This document shows positions 29,261 through 38,015 of a stretch of DNA of 64,000 nt, in pieces (within the stretch, counting starts at the first letter, position 1; the number at the start of each line of letters is the position of its first letter). The stretch covers positions 62,001 through 126,000 of the forward strand of contig JABFQX010000009.1 in the NCBI GenBank assembly GCA_013141505.1, read 5' to 3'. The notes below the pieces were generated by a model. That model was not told where the DNA came from, searched no databases, and saw nothing but the letters and a program-made list of their open reading frames with translations. This stretch comes from Methyloglobulus sp. GTDB taxonomy: Bacteria > Pseudomonadota > Gammaproteobacteria > Methylococcales > Methylomonadaceae. The translations under genes were made by a program, and so were the position numbers.

Positions 29261-30025
29261 ATGCAGTCAAAACGATTACTTATCCTGTGTCTATTGTTGG
29301 CTTTCTGTTTGACTTCGCAAGCGGCGACGGTGTTAGTGGCTGTGGCCTCCAACTTCACCAAACCGATGACCGAAATCGCCGAAGCGTTTGAAAAAGCCAC
29401 CGGCCACAGTGCAAATCTGGCGTTTGGCTCTTCGGGTAAATTTGTTGCGCAACTCGAAAACGGTGGGCCGTTTGAGGTGTTTTTATCAGCGGATACCAGT
29501 AATCCAGTTAAGTTGGAAAAATCCGGTTTGGCTGTTGACGGCAGCCGTTTCACTTATGCAATCGGCAAACTTGTGTTATGGTCCAGTCAGGTCAATTATG
29601 TCGATGCCCAAGGACAGGTGCTTTCGACCGGAAGTTTTAAGCATCTAGCACTAGCTGATCCCAAATTAGCGCCGTACGGTGCGGCAGCGATGGAGGTCAT
29701 GAAAAACCTCAACGTGCAAGACAAATTGCAACTGTTGTTCGTCCTAGGCGAAAATATTGCCCAGACCTATCAGTTCATCAGTACCGGTAATGCCGAACTG
29801 GGTTTTATCGCGTTATCGCAGGTCATCGGTAAAGACGGTAAAATTACGGAAGGTTCAGGTTGGATTGTGCCCAGTAATCTGCATAACCCTATCCTTCAAG
29901 ATGCGATATTGTTGAAAAAAGGCGCCGAAAACCCAGCTGCGCCTGCCTTGCTGAAATTTTTAAAATCCCCGGAAGCGCAAGCGATTATCAGCAAATACGG
30001 TTACGACATAGCCGGACAACCTTGA
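29261..30025 (+). CDS. modA: molybdate ABC transporter substrate-binding protein
   Basis: The start is ATG 29261, with GGAG six bases upstream; a GTG four codons earlier is less likely. A signal peptide (LLILCLLLAFCLTSQA) precedes a 254-residue ModA. The oxyanion-binding features VAVASNFTKPM, FGSSGKF and SADTSNPVKLEKSG are clear. It should deliver periplasmic molybdate to ModBC. It is 19 bp after the porin gene. Confidence 0.95.
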   Translation: MQSKRLLILCLLLAFCLTSQAATVLVAVASNFTKPMTEIAEAFEKATGHSANLAFGSSGKFVAQLENGGPFEVFLSADTSNPVKLEKSGLAVDGSRFTYAIGKLVLWSSQVNYVDAQGQVLSTGSFKHLALADPKLAPYGAAAMEVMKNLNVQDKLQLLFVLGENIAQTYQFISTGNAELGFIALSQVIGKDGKITEGSGWIVPSNLHNPILQDAILLKKGAENPAAPALLKFLKSPEAQAIISKYGYDIAGQP

Positions 30026-30029
30026 AACC

Positions 30030-30716
30030 ATGTTAAGCGCCGCCGACATAGCGACTTTGTGGTTGACTTTCAAGGTTGCCAGTATCGCGACCATCCTGAT
30101 GTTGTTGTTTGGCACGCCGCTAGCCTGGTGGCTGGCGCGTACTCAATCTCGCTGGAAAGGTGTCTGTAACGCTGTGGTCGCTTTACCGTTGGTGTTACCA
30201 CCAACGGTGTTGGGTTTTTATTTGTTGGTATTGATGGGACCAAACGGGGTAATTGGTAAACTGACATCTGAATTAGGCCTGGGCACGTTACCGTTCACTT
30301 TTCCCGGTTTGATTGTGGCATCGGTGCTGTATTCCCTACCATTTGTTGTGCAGCCTTTGCAAGCCACTTTCACCAACATTGGCAAGCAGCCTTTGGAAGC
30401 AGCATCCACTTTGCGTGCAAACCCTTTGGACACTTTTTTTAGTGTGGTGATGCCATTAGCGAAGCCCGGTTTCCTGACCGCTATTATTTTAGGTTTTACC
30501 CATACCGTCGGCGAATTTGGCGTAGTGCTAATGGTTGGCGGCAATATTCCCGATAAAACCCGCGTCGTGTCGGTGCAAATCTACAATCATGTTGAAGCGT
30601 TAGAATACAATGAAGCCCACTGGCTAGCGGGGTGTTTGTTGTCGTTTTCCTTTACTGTCTTGCTAGTGTTATACAGCGTGTTGAAAACCCACCCAGTTGC
30701 TCACCAGTTAAAATGA
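30030..30716 (+). CDS. modB: molybdate ABC transporter permease
   Basis: This 228-residue inner-membrane permease has about five helices. The EAA loop reads LEAASTLRANPLDTFFSVVMPLAKPG and docks onto ModC. PLVLPPTVLGFYLLV and HTVGEFGVVLMVGG are ModB signatures. The gene begins four bases after modA, and its stop overlaps the modC ATG by four bases, so translation is coupled. Confidence 0.96.
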   Translation: MLSAADIATLWLTFKVASIATILMLLFGTPLAWWLARTQSRWKGVCNAVVALPLVLPPTVLGFYLLVLMGPNGVIGKLTSELGLGTLPFTFPGLIVASVLYSLPFVVQPLQATFTNIGKQPLEAASTLRANPLDTFFSVVMPLAKPGFLTAIILGFTHTVGEFGVVLMVGGNIPDKTRVVSVQIYNHVEALEYNEAHWLAGCLLSFSFTVLLVLYSVLKTHPVAHQLK

Positions 30717-31795
30717 CACTATCACCTATAGTTGCGCGTTTTCAGCTCAATTACGGCGCATTTAGCCTGGATGTCGATTTAACTTTGCCGGGCTGTGGTG
30801 TTACCGTACTGTTCGGTCATTCAGGTTCTGGCAAAACGACCTTACTGCGCTGTATCGCAGGCTTACAATATACGCCAAATGGTTATTTTGAAATTAATGG
30901 CAAGGTATGGCAAGACAGCAAGGAAGGAATATTTGTACCAACATATAAACGCTCGCTCGGCTATGTTTTCCAGGAAGCCAACCTGTTTCCGCATCTAACG
31001 GTATTGGGTAATTTGCAGTTTGGTTTGAAGCGGATCGGCAAACAGTCGAATACGACCGATCTTAAGCAAATTTTAGAGCTACTGGGCATTAGTCACTTAG
31101 TTGACCGTATGCCAGACAAATTGTCTGGGGGCGAGCGGCAACGCGTGGCTATTGCCCGTGCACTGGTTTTGAAACCAGACATTTTGCTGATGGACGAGCC
31201 CTTGGCATCGCTCGATACCAAACGTAAGCAGGAAATTCTGCCTTATCTTAATAAGCTGCACCAACAAACCAAAATCCCCAACTTGTATGTGACCCATTCC
31301 CAACAAGAAGTCGCACAATTGGCAGATTACTTGGTAATTCTCTCTGAAGGTCGTGTACTCGCTTCTGGGACACTCCCAGAAACACTGAGCCGCATTGATG
31401 TTCCCTTGGCACAAGATAAAGAAGCGGCGACCGTTTGGGACGTGAGGGTTGCCGAACATGACGCTGATTATCATCTAACCACTGTCGATTTTTCGGGTGG
31501 CACATTGAGTGTGCCTGCAATTAATGCCGAGATTGGTACATCCTTACGGGTATTAATCCATGCCCGTGATGTCAGCATCGTTCTTGAGAAACCCACTGCA
31601 ACCAGCATTCTTAATGTAGTCAATGCAACCATTAGCGACATTGTTGACGATCAGTGCGGTCGGAGCGTGGTGCAGTTGAAAATTGGCAAGCAATCTTTAC
31701 TGGCGCATATCACCAGCAAATCAGCCCAGTTGTTGAGATTAAATATAGGTATGACAGTTTTTGTGCAAATCAAGGGGACATCGATATTACATTAA
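30713..31795 (+). CDS. modC: molybdate ABC transporter ATP-binding protein
   Basis: The start is ATG 30713 within the ATGA overlap with modB, giving 360 residues. Walker A is GHSGSGKTT, the signature is LSGGERQRVAIARAL and Walker B is ILLMDEPLASLD with the H-loop in VTHSQQE. A C-terminal Mop/TOBE domain (about 290-358) binds oxyanion and regulates the ATPase in this family. It is the last gene of the operon. Confidence 0.96.
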   Translation: MTLSPIVARFQLNYGAFSLDVDLTLPGCGVTVLFGHSGSGKTTLLRCIAGLQYTPNGYFEINGKVWQDSKEGIFVPTYKRSLGYVFQEANLFPHLTVLGNLQFGLKRIGKQSNTTDLKQILELLGISHLVDRMPDKLSGGERQRVAIARALVLKPDILLMDEPLASLDTKRKQEILPYLNKLHQQTKIPNLYVTHSQQEVAQLADYLVILSEGRVLASGTLPETLSRIDVPLAQDKEAATVWDVRVAEHDADYHLTTVDFSGGTLSVPAINAEIGTSLRVLIHARDVSIVLEKPTATSILNVVNATISDIVDDQCGRSVVQLKIGKQSLLAHITSKSAQLLRLNIGMTVFVQIKGTSILH

Positions 31796-31840
31796 TAGAG
31801 ATTCATTTTTGATCTATTAATCTGGCCTTATGAAGTTTTG

Positions 31841-31868
31841 ATTTCCCTTCGGCTTCGCTCAGGGAACG
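31841..31868. repeat. single-arm copy of a dispersed palindromic repeat
   Basis: The TTTCCCTTCGGCTTCGCTCA arm with GGGAACG matches the left arm of the complete palindromes at 45677-45728 and 59035-59091. The flank TATGAAG is also shared with the 59035 copy. The right arm is missing here. Confidence 0.7.
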
Positions 31869-31893
31869 AAGCGGTAACGTACCCGACATATTG

Positions 31894-32079
31894 CTAGTAG
31901 GGATTAATAGGTGCTGTATTTCCATAGCCCAGATCTTCCAATAAATCTGGGTCACTTTCGCCCTCTGGAAGGTTGCCGACACCAAATAACGTATTTGAGT
32001 TTTTGATATACTCATATCGGTAAACTGGCTGTGCAGATAGCCCCCATTCAACATCCCCAAAGCCAGAAAAATAGAACAT
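31894..32079 (-). pseudogene. unidentified short coding remnant
   Basis: A 61-codon frame from ATG 32079 extends upstream in frame to 32127 without a ribosome site. The encoded sequence (FYFSGFGDVEWGLSAQPVYR, ending LGYGNTAPINPY) has normal protein composition but no family I recognise. It looks like the tail end of a larger gene whose front has been lost. It lies in the 389-bp gap between modC and the cupin gene. A real small protein cannot be excluded. Confidence 0.3.
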
Positions 32080-32184
32080 AGACCGCGCAGCCGCGAGCGT
32101 GTCTCCCTTGAATTGCAGGTTAAAATTTCAACCCTTTTATTTAATCAAGGAAGACGAACGAAATAGCTCCTAATAGTAAAGGCT

Positions 32185-32637
32185 TCAGTTTGGCCAAATT
32201 ACTGCTTTCTCAGGCACGGTCGCATCTCCAAGACCGTATTGATTTAACGAATTTTCTCGCACCTGAATGATAATATAGAGCAACGGTTCGGTTGAATTAT
32301 TGCGCCAGATTCTCTCGCCTTTGGGTGCAATGCGCACAATAGTGCCTTCCTGCACATCAATCACTTCTCCATCAACCTGCACCTGCCCTTTGCCCTGAAT
32401 GAAGATATACACTTCTTCATTCTGTTGATGCTGATGATAAATAGGCATACCAGCGCCGGATACCATTGAGTTAATGGATACTTCGCAACCGGTAAGTCCA
32501 AGCACCTCTTTGAGGAAAAGTTTACCTGGAATTTCCCCTAAACCTGGAAGCTCAACCGTATGGGCGGGCCAGTCTTTTGTAGCACCACTTTCATAAGCAG
32601 TGAAGTTGGTTCCTTTTTTGAGGTTACAGTTTGACAT
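32185..32637 (-). CDS. cupin-domain protein
   Basis: This 150-residue single cupin barrel has metal motif 1 as YHQHQQNEEVYIFIQGKGQV with two His and a Glu. Motif 2 reads APKGERIWRNNS, where the usual His is Ile, so the metal site may have only three ligands. There is no signal peptide, so it should be cytoplasmic. A palindromic site (32648-32663) that matches the operator of the nearby TetR gene lies 11 bp upstream. The substrate is unknown. Confidence 0.8.
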   Translation of the reverse strand: MSNCNLKKGTNFTAYESGATKDWPAHTVELPGLGEIPGKLFLKEVLGLTGCEVSINSMVSGAGMPIYHQHQQNEEVYIFIQGKGQVQVDGEVIDVQEGTIVRIAPKGERIWRNNSTEPLLYIIIQVRENSLNQYGLGDATVPEKAVIWPN

Positions 32638-32647
32638 TGTTCTTACT

Positions 32648-32663
32648 TACCTATTAGTTGGTA
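32648..32663. promoter_or_regulatory. TetR operator-like site upstream of the cupin gene
   Basis: TACCTATTAGTTGGTA matches the site at 33278-33293 at 15 of 16 positions. It has the half-sites TACCTA and TTGGTA around a 4-bp centre and lies 11 bp before the cupin start. Confidence 0.65.
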
Positions 32664-32686
32664 GTTTATTGGGCTAAAAAAAGAGG

Positions 32687-32798
32687 CTAGCCCTTCCTCG
32701 ATAAGCCAGCAATCATTAACGATGCTGTTTGAGAGAAAATTTCACGATCACTTATTGCGCGCTATCACTAAAGGACACTGTCCGCTGGCAGTAGTACG
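32687..32798 (-). pseudogene. decayed 3' end of a second tetR gene
   Basis: On the minus strand the segment reads AISDREIFSQTASLMIAGLS then RKG and stop. The intact regulator nearby ends ATGDREAFEQTASSLITVLT then RKG and stop. Upstream, LLPADSV and PLVIAR align with the LLSALQGALLIAR region of TetR only after a frameshift. The DNA from 32648 to about 32765 parallels 33278 to about 33395, operator included. It is a leftover from duplication of the tetR end. Confidence 0.75.
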
Positions 32799-32814
32799 TA
32801 AGGATGATCCGTAA

Positions 32815-33264
32815 TTATTTGCCCAAGATGTAATCAAACTTGCCCGGTTGGCTGAGAAACAAGATACATTCGTTCGCTGAGAGGCATTTGGTGATATGAC
32901 TTTCGCCACCTTTCTGAAAATAATAGGAGCCAACAGGAAGTTGCACCATTTTGCTGTCAGGTGCGCCATTTGCCACGATACCAGAGATAACATTAGCATG
33001 GTAATCCTCGCTATGAATGTGAGCTGGACTAACAAAACCGGCTGGCAGTTTAATGAATGTTCCGTGCTCGCCGTGGAATAGGTCGCCATAAGCAGGAGCA
33101 GCCTCCAGCGGGCCGTTACCTGTTTTAAAGTATTTAAGTTTCGTAACCGGAAGATTCACATCAGGATTATCTCCCCTATATTCATGTTCTCCATCAGCAA
33201 ACGCTGACATTGAAACGGTGAATAGTGCTGTCATAACCAACAGCTTCAGTTTAATGATTTTCAT
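32815..33264 (-). CDS. periplasmic DUF4437-type cupin protein
   Basis: The 149-residue protein has a signal peptide (KLLVMTALFTVSMSAFA) and a cupin-like fold. Candidate metal ligands are in HIHSEDYHANVISG and GGESHITKC. It resembles DUF4437 proteins, which have no assigned reaction. The operator-like palindrome at 33278-33293 lies 14 bp upstream. It is probably controlled by the TetR protein encoded next to it and perhaps works with the cytoplasmic cupin beyond the tetR remnant. Confidence 0.75.
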   Translation of the reverse strand: MKIIKLKLLVMTALFTVSMSAFADGEHEYRGDNPDVNLPVTKLKYFKTGNGPLEAAPAYGDLFHGEHGTFIKLPAGFVSPAHIHSEDYHANVISGIVANGAPDSKMVQLPVGSYYFQKGGESHITKCLSANECILFLSQPGKFDYILGK

Positions 33265-33277
33265 AGTGTAACCTCAT

Positions 33278-33293
33278 TACCTATTAGTAGGTA
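33278..33293. promoter_or_regulatory. TetR operator-like site upstream of the DUF4437 gene
   Basis: TACCTATTAGTAGGTA has perfect half-sites TACCTA and TAGGTA around TTAG. It is the best of three matching sites near this tetR gene and lies 14 bp before the DUF4437 start. Confidence 0.7.
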
Positions 33294-33315
33294 GTTTTTT
33301 TGGCTAAAAAAGAGG

Positions 33316-33882
33316 TTAGCCCTTCCTCGTTAAAACAGTAATTAATGACGATGCTGTTTGCTCAAACGCTTCACGATCACCGGTTGCACGGGCAATCAGC
33401 AATGCACCTTGTAACGCTGATAACAGCATTCGCGCGTGGTTTACAGCCGAGCCGTTTAATACAAAAATCTGTTGCGAGTTACCCTCTTCAAGTATTTCAG
33501 TCAACCACTCGATATTACAGTTAAAAAAGCGTTTGAGACTTGGTAGCATTGTCGCGTCTAACGTCAATGCCTCGGATGCCAGCATACCACCCAAACACAT
33601 GCGTTCAGCTTCAAGCGAACTGCGATACAGCGCAACATACGCGCCAAGTTTCGCAACTGCAGTCAAGGACGAACCACTGATATTAAGAAGAACGCTATTT
33701 AAGCGCTCTGAGTACACTTCGATCAATGCCAAACCGAGATCCGTTTTAGTAGGGAAGTGATGGTGCAAACTGGCCTTGCGAATGCCGACCTCTGCTGCAA
33801 TATCAGCGTAGCTAAAGCCATTAAATCCACGCTGTTGAACCAGCCGCTGCGCACTGGCAAGTATTTGATCTCTCATTTCCAT
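33316..33882 (-). CDS. TetR/AcrR family transcriptional repressor
   Basis: The start at ATG 33882 (MEMRDQILASAQRL) gives 188 residues; a longer frame would run through its own operator. The N-terminal helix-turn-helix is FSYADIAAEVGIRKASLHHHFPTK, with HHHF where many relatives have YYHF. The C-terminal ligand domain is typical in length. A site at 33898-33913, just before the start, resembles the operators before the two cupin genes. It therefore probably represses itself and both cupin genes. The inducer is unknown. Confidence 0.9.
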   Translation of the reverse strand: MEMRDQILASAQRLVQQRGFNGFSYADIAAEVGIRKASLHHHFPTKTDLGLALIEVYSERLNSVLLNISGSSLTAVAKLGAYVALYRSSLEAERMCLGGMLASEALTLDATMLPSLKRFFNCNIEWLTEILEEGNSQQIFVLNGSAVNHARMLLSALQGALLIARATGDREAFEQTASSLITVLTRKG

Positions 33883-33897
33883 GATCAAAGCATAGCC

Positions 33898-33913
33898 TAC
33901 CAAGTAGTAGGAT
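33898..33913. promoter_or_regulatory. TetR operator-like site upstream of tetR
   Basis: TACCAAGTAGTAGGAT matches the 33278 site at 12 of 16 positions, with the halves TACC and TAGG kept. It lies 15 bp before the chosen tetR start and fits autorepression. Confidence 0.55.
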
Positions 33914-34037
33914 GTCAAATATAAAATTTACACTACCTGTGAGACGGCTAGCCAGAAAGGGTTTGGCATAACCAGTAAAACTCACCTCAGCTCAAGCTAT
34001 AATATTAAAAACACACTTTCGATTTGCAAGGTTGTAT

Positions 34038-35177
34038 ATGAAAAAACTGGCTACAAATACATTCCGAGTTAAGCTCTTCAATAAATTGATGGGTTTTGCC
34101 AGTGCTATCCAAAATATACCCGCGAAGGTAACGCCACCATCTTTCAGGCTCATGCAAATTGGCTCGCTGTTCTGGCAGTCCCGCGCATTATATGTGGCAA
34201 CCAAGCTCGGATTGGCTGATGTGATTGGCGATGCTGAGAAAAGTACGCTGGAAATTTCCACGGAACTACAGTTACATGAAGACCACCTTTATCGGTTGAT
34301 GAGGATGTTAGGTTCAATGGGTATCTTCGATGAAACCGCTCCGCGCGTGTTTAGAAACTCCAAAACATCTGCGTTTCTGCGTCAAGATAACCCCAAAAAC
34401 GTGCGCGCCATGATCTTGATGCACAACTCACCGGAAATGACTAAACCGTGGATGGAACCTTTGGAAGAAAGTATCCGCGATGGCGGCGTGCCATTCGTAA
34501 AAGTGCATGGGGTTGATGTGTTCACTTACATGGATCAAAACAAACACTTTGATTTGTTGTTTTCTCAAGCAATGGATACCGTGGAAAATCTCACCGGCAA
34601 TGTATTTCTTGAAGATTTTAACTGGGGGGCTTTTGACCGTATTATTGATGTAGGAGGCTCTAAAGGTAGTAAGTCCATTTCAATTCTAAAATCTTTTCCA
34701 AACCTACGGTCAGTGGTATTCGACAGGCCACAAATTATCGAAACGGCAAAGACATACTGGACTGAAAAAGTACCCAGTGAGCTACTTGCACGCATTGATT
34801 TTCAATCCGGCAATATGTTTGAGAGCCTGCCAATTGCAGCATCAGATAAAGACCTCTATGTGTTCTCTGCCATATTTCATGGATTGAATAATGAAGAATC
34901 CAAAAAATTACTCGTCAACCTGAAGTCAGCTATTGGCTCGAATAACTCTTATGTATTGATTGCCGATTCAATCGCTGAAGAAACTCACATCAATCCAACG
35001 ATCGCTGCTTTCGATATGCAAATGTTAATTGGCACAACGGGGCGAGAACTTACTTTGAGCGAATGGAAAATGTTACTTGAAGATTCTGGATTTGAAATCG
35101 TGGATGTAATAGATGTCAGAACTTTTGCAAAGTTCATCCTTGCCAAGCCTTGCAAGTCGAGCCATTATACAGTCTGA
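34038..35177 (+). CDS. SAM-dependent O-methyltransferase (methyltransferase family 2)
   Basis: The start at ATG 34038 has AAGG six bases upstream. The 379-residue protein has an N-terminal winged-helix dimerisation domain (about 35-110) and a Rossmann methyltransferase. The SAM motif is IIDVGGSKGSKS near residue 209, and the His of IFHGLNNEESKKLL sits at the catalytic-base position. Relatives include plant-type O-methyltransferases and bacterial hydroxyneurosporene methyltransferase. The substrate cannot be read from sequence. It stands alone between tetR and the araC gene. Confidence 0.85.
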   Translation: MKKLATNTFRVKLFNKLMGFASAIQNIPAKVTPPSFRLMQIGSLFWQSRALYVATKLGLADVIGDAEKSTLEISTELQLHEDHLYRLMRMLGSMGIFDETAPRVFRNSKTSAFLRQDNPKNVRAMILMHNSPEMTKPWMEPLEESIRDGGVPFVKVHGVDVFTYMDQNKHFDLLFSQAMDTVENLTGNVFLEDFNWGAFDRIIDVGGSKGSKSISILKSFPNLRSVVFDRPQIIETAKTYWTEKVPSELLARIDFQSGNMFESLPIAASDKDLYVFSAIFHGLNNEESKKLLVNLKSAIGSNNSYVLIADSIAEETHINPTIAAFDMQMLIGTTGRELTLSEWKMLLEDSGFEIVDVIDVRTFAKFILAKPCKSSHYTV

Positions 35178-35290
35178 CATTGCGCTCAAAGGGACGTGCC
35201 TTTTCGTGGCCTGATGCACTTCGTGAACACTTGTCATAATAGTGATAGGTAACATTAGTCGCTCACATTAAATCCAAGATAAATTTTGCA

Positions 35291-36265
35291 ATGTCTTCAC
35301 ACACTAAAGAAAAAGCTTTCTCGCAGGATGCCAAACAGGCACTGAACGAAATTCTGAGACGCATTAGCTTCCGTGCCGAGGTATTTTATCGTGGACAGCT
35401 ATGCGATTCCTGGGCGCTCGATACGTCGGGTACTGGCAATGTTAACTTTCATATTGTCTGTTATGGAGGCTGTTGGTTGCATCTGCCTGGTTATCAGACA
35501 CCGACTTTTTTGCAGAGCGGCGATATTGTGGTTTTTCCGCATGATGCCGCACATTTGATTGGCGCTTCAAAGGAGAAACCCGACACATTTGGTGTACAAA
35601 ATATTAGCAGGGAAGTGCCATTGGATCGCACGAATCCGGGCACTGCCTTAATATGCGGCTTTCTGGAAATTGATCATTCAGTTCGACGGCTACTTTTGGG
35701 ATCATTGCCTGAATTTCTAGTGGTTGCCGCTCAGTCCGGTGCAGGAAATGTTGCAGTGCGAACACTGCTCGACCTTTTATTTGCAGAAGCCGGCATGGAT
35801 GAAGTAGGCGCTACCGCGATTCTGGATCGGCTTGCAGATGCCTTGTTGTTTTACATTATTCGTGATCTCGTGGAAAAAAGTCTACCGGTTCCGGGTTTAC
35901 TGGGTGCTTTTGCCGATGCACAGATTTGTAAAGCAGTTTTGGCTATTAACGCAAATCCTGGTTGGCATTGGACTTTAGACAATCTCGCCGAGATAGCACA
36001 CCTTTCCCGCTCTGCTTTCATCGAGCGTTTTTTTCAGGCCTGCGGGATGCCGCCGATTGAATTTTTGACGATCTGGCGAATGTATTTTGCCCGGCGCTGG
36101 CTTGAGCAAGAAAAGGCGAGCGTTATGGATGTAGCCGAACGTTGCGGTTACGAATCTGCGGCGGCATTCAGCAAGGCATTCAAACGGGTAATGGGGGTCG
36201 GGCCGGGGCAATTCAGAAAAATCGGCGGGGTTCGTAAAATAAAAGCATTCAGCGGGACTTTATAA
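35291..36265 (+). CDS. AraC family transcriptional regulator
   Basis: The 324-residue protein has an N-terminal cupin-like ligand domain (about 20-180, with GDIVVFPHDAAHLI) and a C-terminal double helix-turn-helix. The HTH segments are LDNLAEIAHLSRSAFIERFF and MDVAERCGYESAAAFSKAFK, followed by VGPGQFRK. It belongs to the AraC group with a cupin_6 domain. Its target may be the methyltransferase gene upstream or genes elsewhere; no operator is evident. Confidence 0.9.
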   Translation: MSSHTKEKAFSQDAKQALNEILRRISFRAEVFYRGQLCDSWALDTSGTGNVNFHIVCYGGCWLHLPGYQTPTFLQSGDIVVFPHDAAHLIGASKEKPDTFGVQNISREVPLDRTNPGTALICGFLEIDHSVRRLLLGSLPEFLVVAAQSGAGNVAVRTLLDLLFAEAGMDEVGATAILDRLADALLFYIIRDLVEKSLPVPGLLGAFADAQICKAVLAINANPGWHWTLDNLAEIAHLSRSAFIERFFQACGMPPIEFLTIWRMYFARRWLEQEKASVMDVAERCGYESAAAFSKAFKRVMGVGPGQFRKIGGVRKIKAFSGTL

Positions 36266-36276
36266 AAAAGCCCGCT
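36251..36276. terminator. hairpin between convergent genes
   Basis: AGCGGG (36251-36256) pairs with CCCGCT (36271-36276), with inner CTTT/AAAG pairing. It spans the araC stop codon and lies before the end of the convergent beta-propeller gene. Tails are T-rich but interrupted, so a bidirectional terminator is plausible. Confidence 0.45.
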
Positions 36277-36291
36277 AAATTTCGTTTTGTA

Positions 36292-37407
36292 TTATCGAGC
36301 AATCAGTCCATTAGCACCATCAGGTAAGCCTGTTACTGTGGTTAGCGGCGTTAGTTCGCCATTTAAACCTACGGAAAAACTGGAGATCGATTCATTGCCT
36401 GAATTTAGCGTATAAAGATAATGGCTTTCAGGGCTAACAGCTAGGTCGATTGGGCCGCTAGTATTTCCTGTAATGCCTGCCTTACTATCGGCAACAGTGA
36501 GTTTTCCATTAAAGCCGATTTCAAATGAAGACAGCGTTCCACTAGCGGTGTTGGTAGTAAATGCGTAACGACCATCAGGTGTTAATGCTACCCAGCAAGC
36601 TGCCGTTTCGCCTGTGCCAACTTTTGGACTAATACTGCCTAATTTACCTGATGATAGTAGGCTATATGAAGACAATGATGAAACACCAGCCGCACCACCT
36701 TCAGCATTTGATACGAAAAATTGATTACGTTTGCCTACGGCAAAGCCAAAAGGGGTGTTGCCGGATGAAGCGTTCAGCCTGGGATTACTTGGGACATTAT
36801 AATGATTAACGTGGTAAGTCAGGATTAGGTTAGTTGCTTTTTCAGTCACAATAAGTTGTTGGCCATTATCACTAAAATTAATTTGCGCGGCGCCAGTAGT
36901 AGTTTTTTTACTACTCAATGATCGAACGGCATAAGGTATCGATTTTAAATCACCGTCATTTTTAACAAAAAAGCCACGGATATTTCCAGCGTTTGCGCTA
37001 TCTCCTGCATTCAGTACGAATAACCGCCCACGATCTTCCGTTACACTTACAGGCCGTATCCCATCCGATGGTTGGGTATCAATCAAATCCAAACCGTTTG
37101 CCCTAACACGAAACGATGAGATTGAGTTGCTGCCTGCATTGACGGCAAACATGAAAAAACCATCGCCACTAAGTATTAAAGCGCCCTGGTTGCCCAGTCC
37201 GCCACCACTACCCTTGCCATTAGTCGATATATGCCCAGTCTTGGATAAGCTTCCATCAGAAAGACGGTTATAAACCAATATCTCATTTCCGCTAACCGCA
37301 TTGCTCATTGTGTATAACTTCCCAATTGAATCTTCTGCAAATGCGGAAACTAATGGTAATGCTGTCAGCATAAGCACGCTTGAAAAGCACCGAAATAACT
37401 TATTCAT
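36292..37407 (-). CDS. secreted beta-propeller protein (lactonase/YVTN-like)
   Basis: The start is ATG 37407, with GGAG seven bases upstream. A signal peptide (about 1-24, ending VSAFA) precedes a repeated propeller of the 7-bladed lactonase type. Blades show patterns such as SISSFRVRANGLDLIDTQ, GTLSSFEIGFNGKLTVADS and SISSFSVGLNGELTPLTTV. The 371 residues fit one propeller. Catalytic residues of 6-phosphogluconolactonase are not evident, and secretion makes that role unlikely. It is probably a binding or structural protein. Confidence 0.8.
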   Translation of the reverse strand: MNKLFRCFSSVLMLTALPLVSAFAEDSIGKLYTMSNAVSGNEILVYNRLSDGSLSKTGHISTNGKGSGGGLGNQGALILSGDGFFMFAVNAGSNSISSFRVRANGLDLIDTQPSDGIRPVSVTEDRGRLFVLNAGDSANAGNIRGFFVKNDGDLKSIPYAVRSLSSKKTTTGAAQINFSDNGQQLIVTEKATNLILTYHVNHYNVPSNPRLNASSGNTPFGFAVGKRNQFFVSNAEGGAAGVSSLSSYSLLSSGKLGSISPKVGTGETAACWVALTPDGRYAFTTNTASGTLSSFEIGFNGKLTVADSKAGITGNTSGPIDLAVSPESHYLYTLNSGNESISSFSVGLNGELTPLTTVTGLPDGANGLIAR

Positions 37408-37939
37408 TAAAATTCTCCAAAATATTTTAAGGGATGAAGGGGAATACAATGCCACCCCTTCCTTTTCAATAATATTTCAGGCACCGTAACACCGATATGT
37501 CCATGCGTCCTTATAATGTGTCTGAAAGTACGCCATGACTCTATTCTCTTACGTTGCGTTAATTTTGGGTGACAAAACAGGGGCTAGATATCTGGATTTA
37601 ATATTGCAGACTTAGCCATCAGCAAAGGACATGACTTACGGCAACCATCAAGTGATAGTTAGATGATAGGATTTCATTTGCAATTATCGCGAGCTGTTAG
37701 ACATAGCTATCTGGTTTCTTTGCATATACATAAACCTGACAACTATTGTTTACCCTTGTCATTTTTCACTGACCCTACGGTTTTCACCTTGATTCAAGAG
37801 TTCGAAAAAACGAACGTTTAAGCGGACTTTAAAAAGAGGGAGTTGCGATATTTAAACTCCTAACGATAAGATATATAAAAATGGTAAGGTAAATCATAGT
37901 TCGGTTGGAATCATTGCAAGTGAGTAAACGGAACTTTAA
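37408..37939. other. gap with no recognisable gene, left flank of a recombinase scar
   Basis: This AT-rich stretch of about 530 bp has no supported coding frame, RNA gene or strong hairpin. It leads directly into a truncated serine-recombinase start and may be part of a decayed mobile element. Confidence 0.4.
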
Positions 37940-38008
37940 ATGAAAATAGGCTATGCCAGAGTGAGTACACGAGAGCAAGATGCAGCATTTAGAATCGGGA
38001 AACCATGA
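37940..38008 (+). pseudogene. truncated N-terminus of a serine recombinase (resolvase)
   Basis: The ATG at 37940 encodes MKIGYARVSTREQ, the standard opening of resolvase/invertase proteins with the catalytic Ser in VST. It then diverges to DAAFRIGKP and stops after 22 codons. The rest of the enzyme is absent, so this is the scar of a deleted mobile element. Confidence 0.75.
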
Positions 38009-38015
38009 GATTTCT

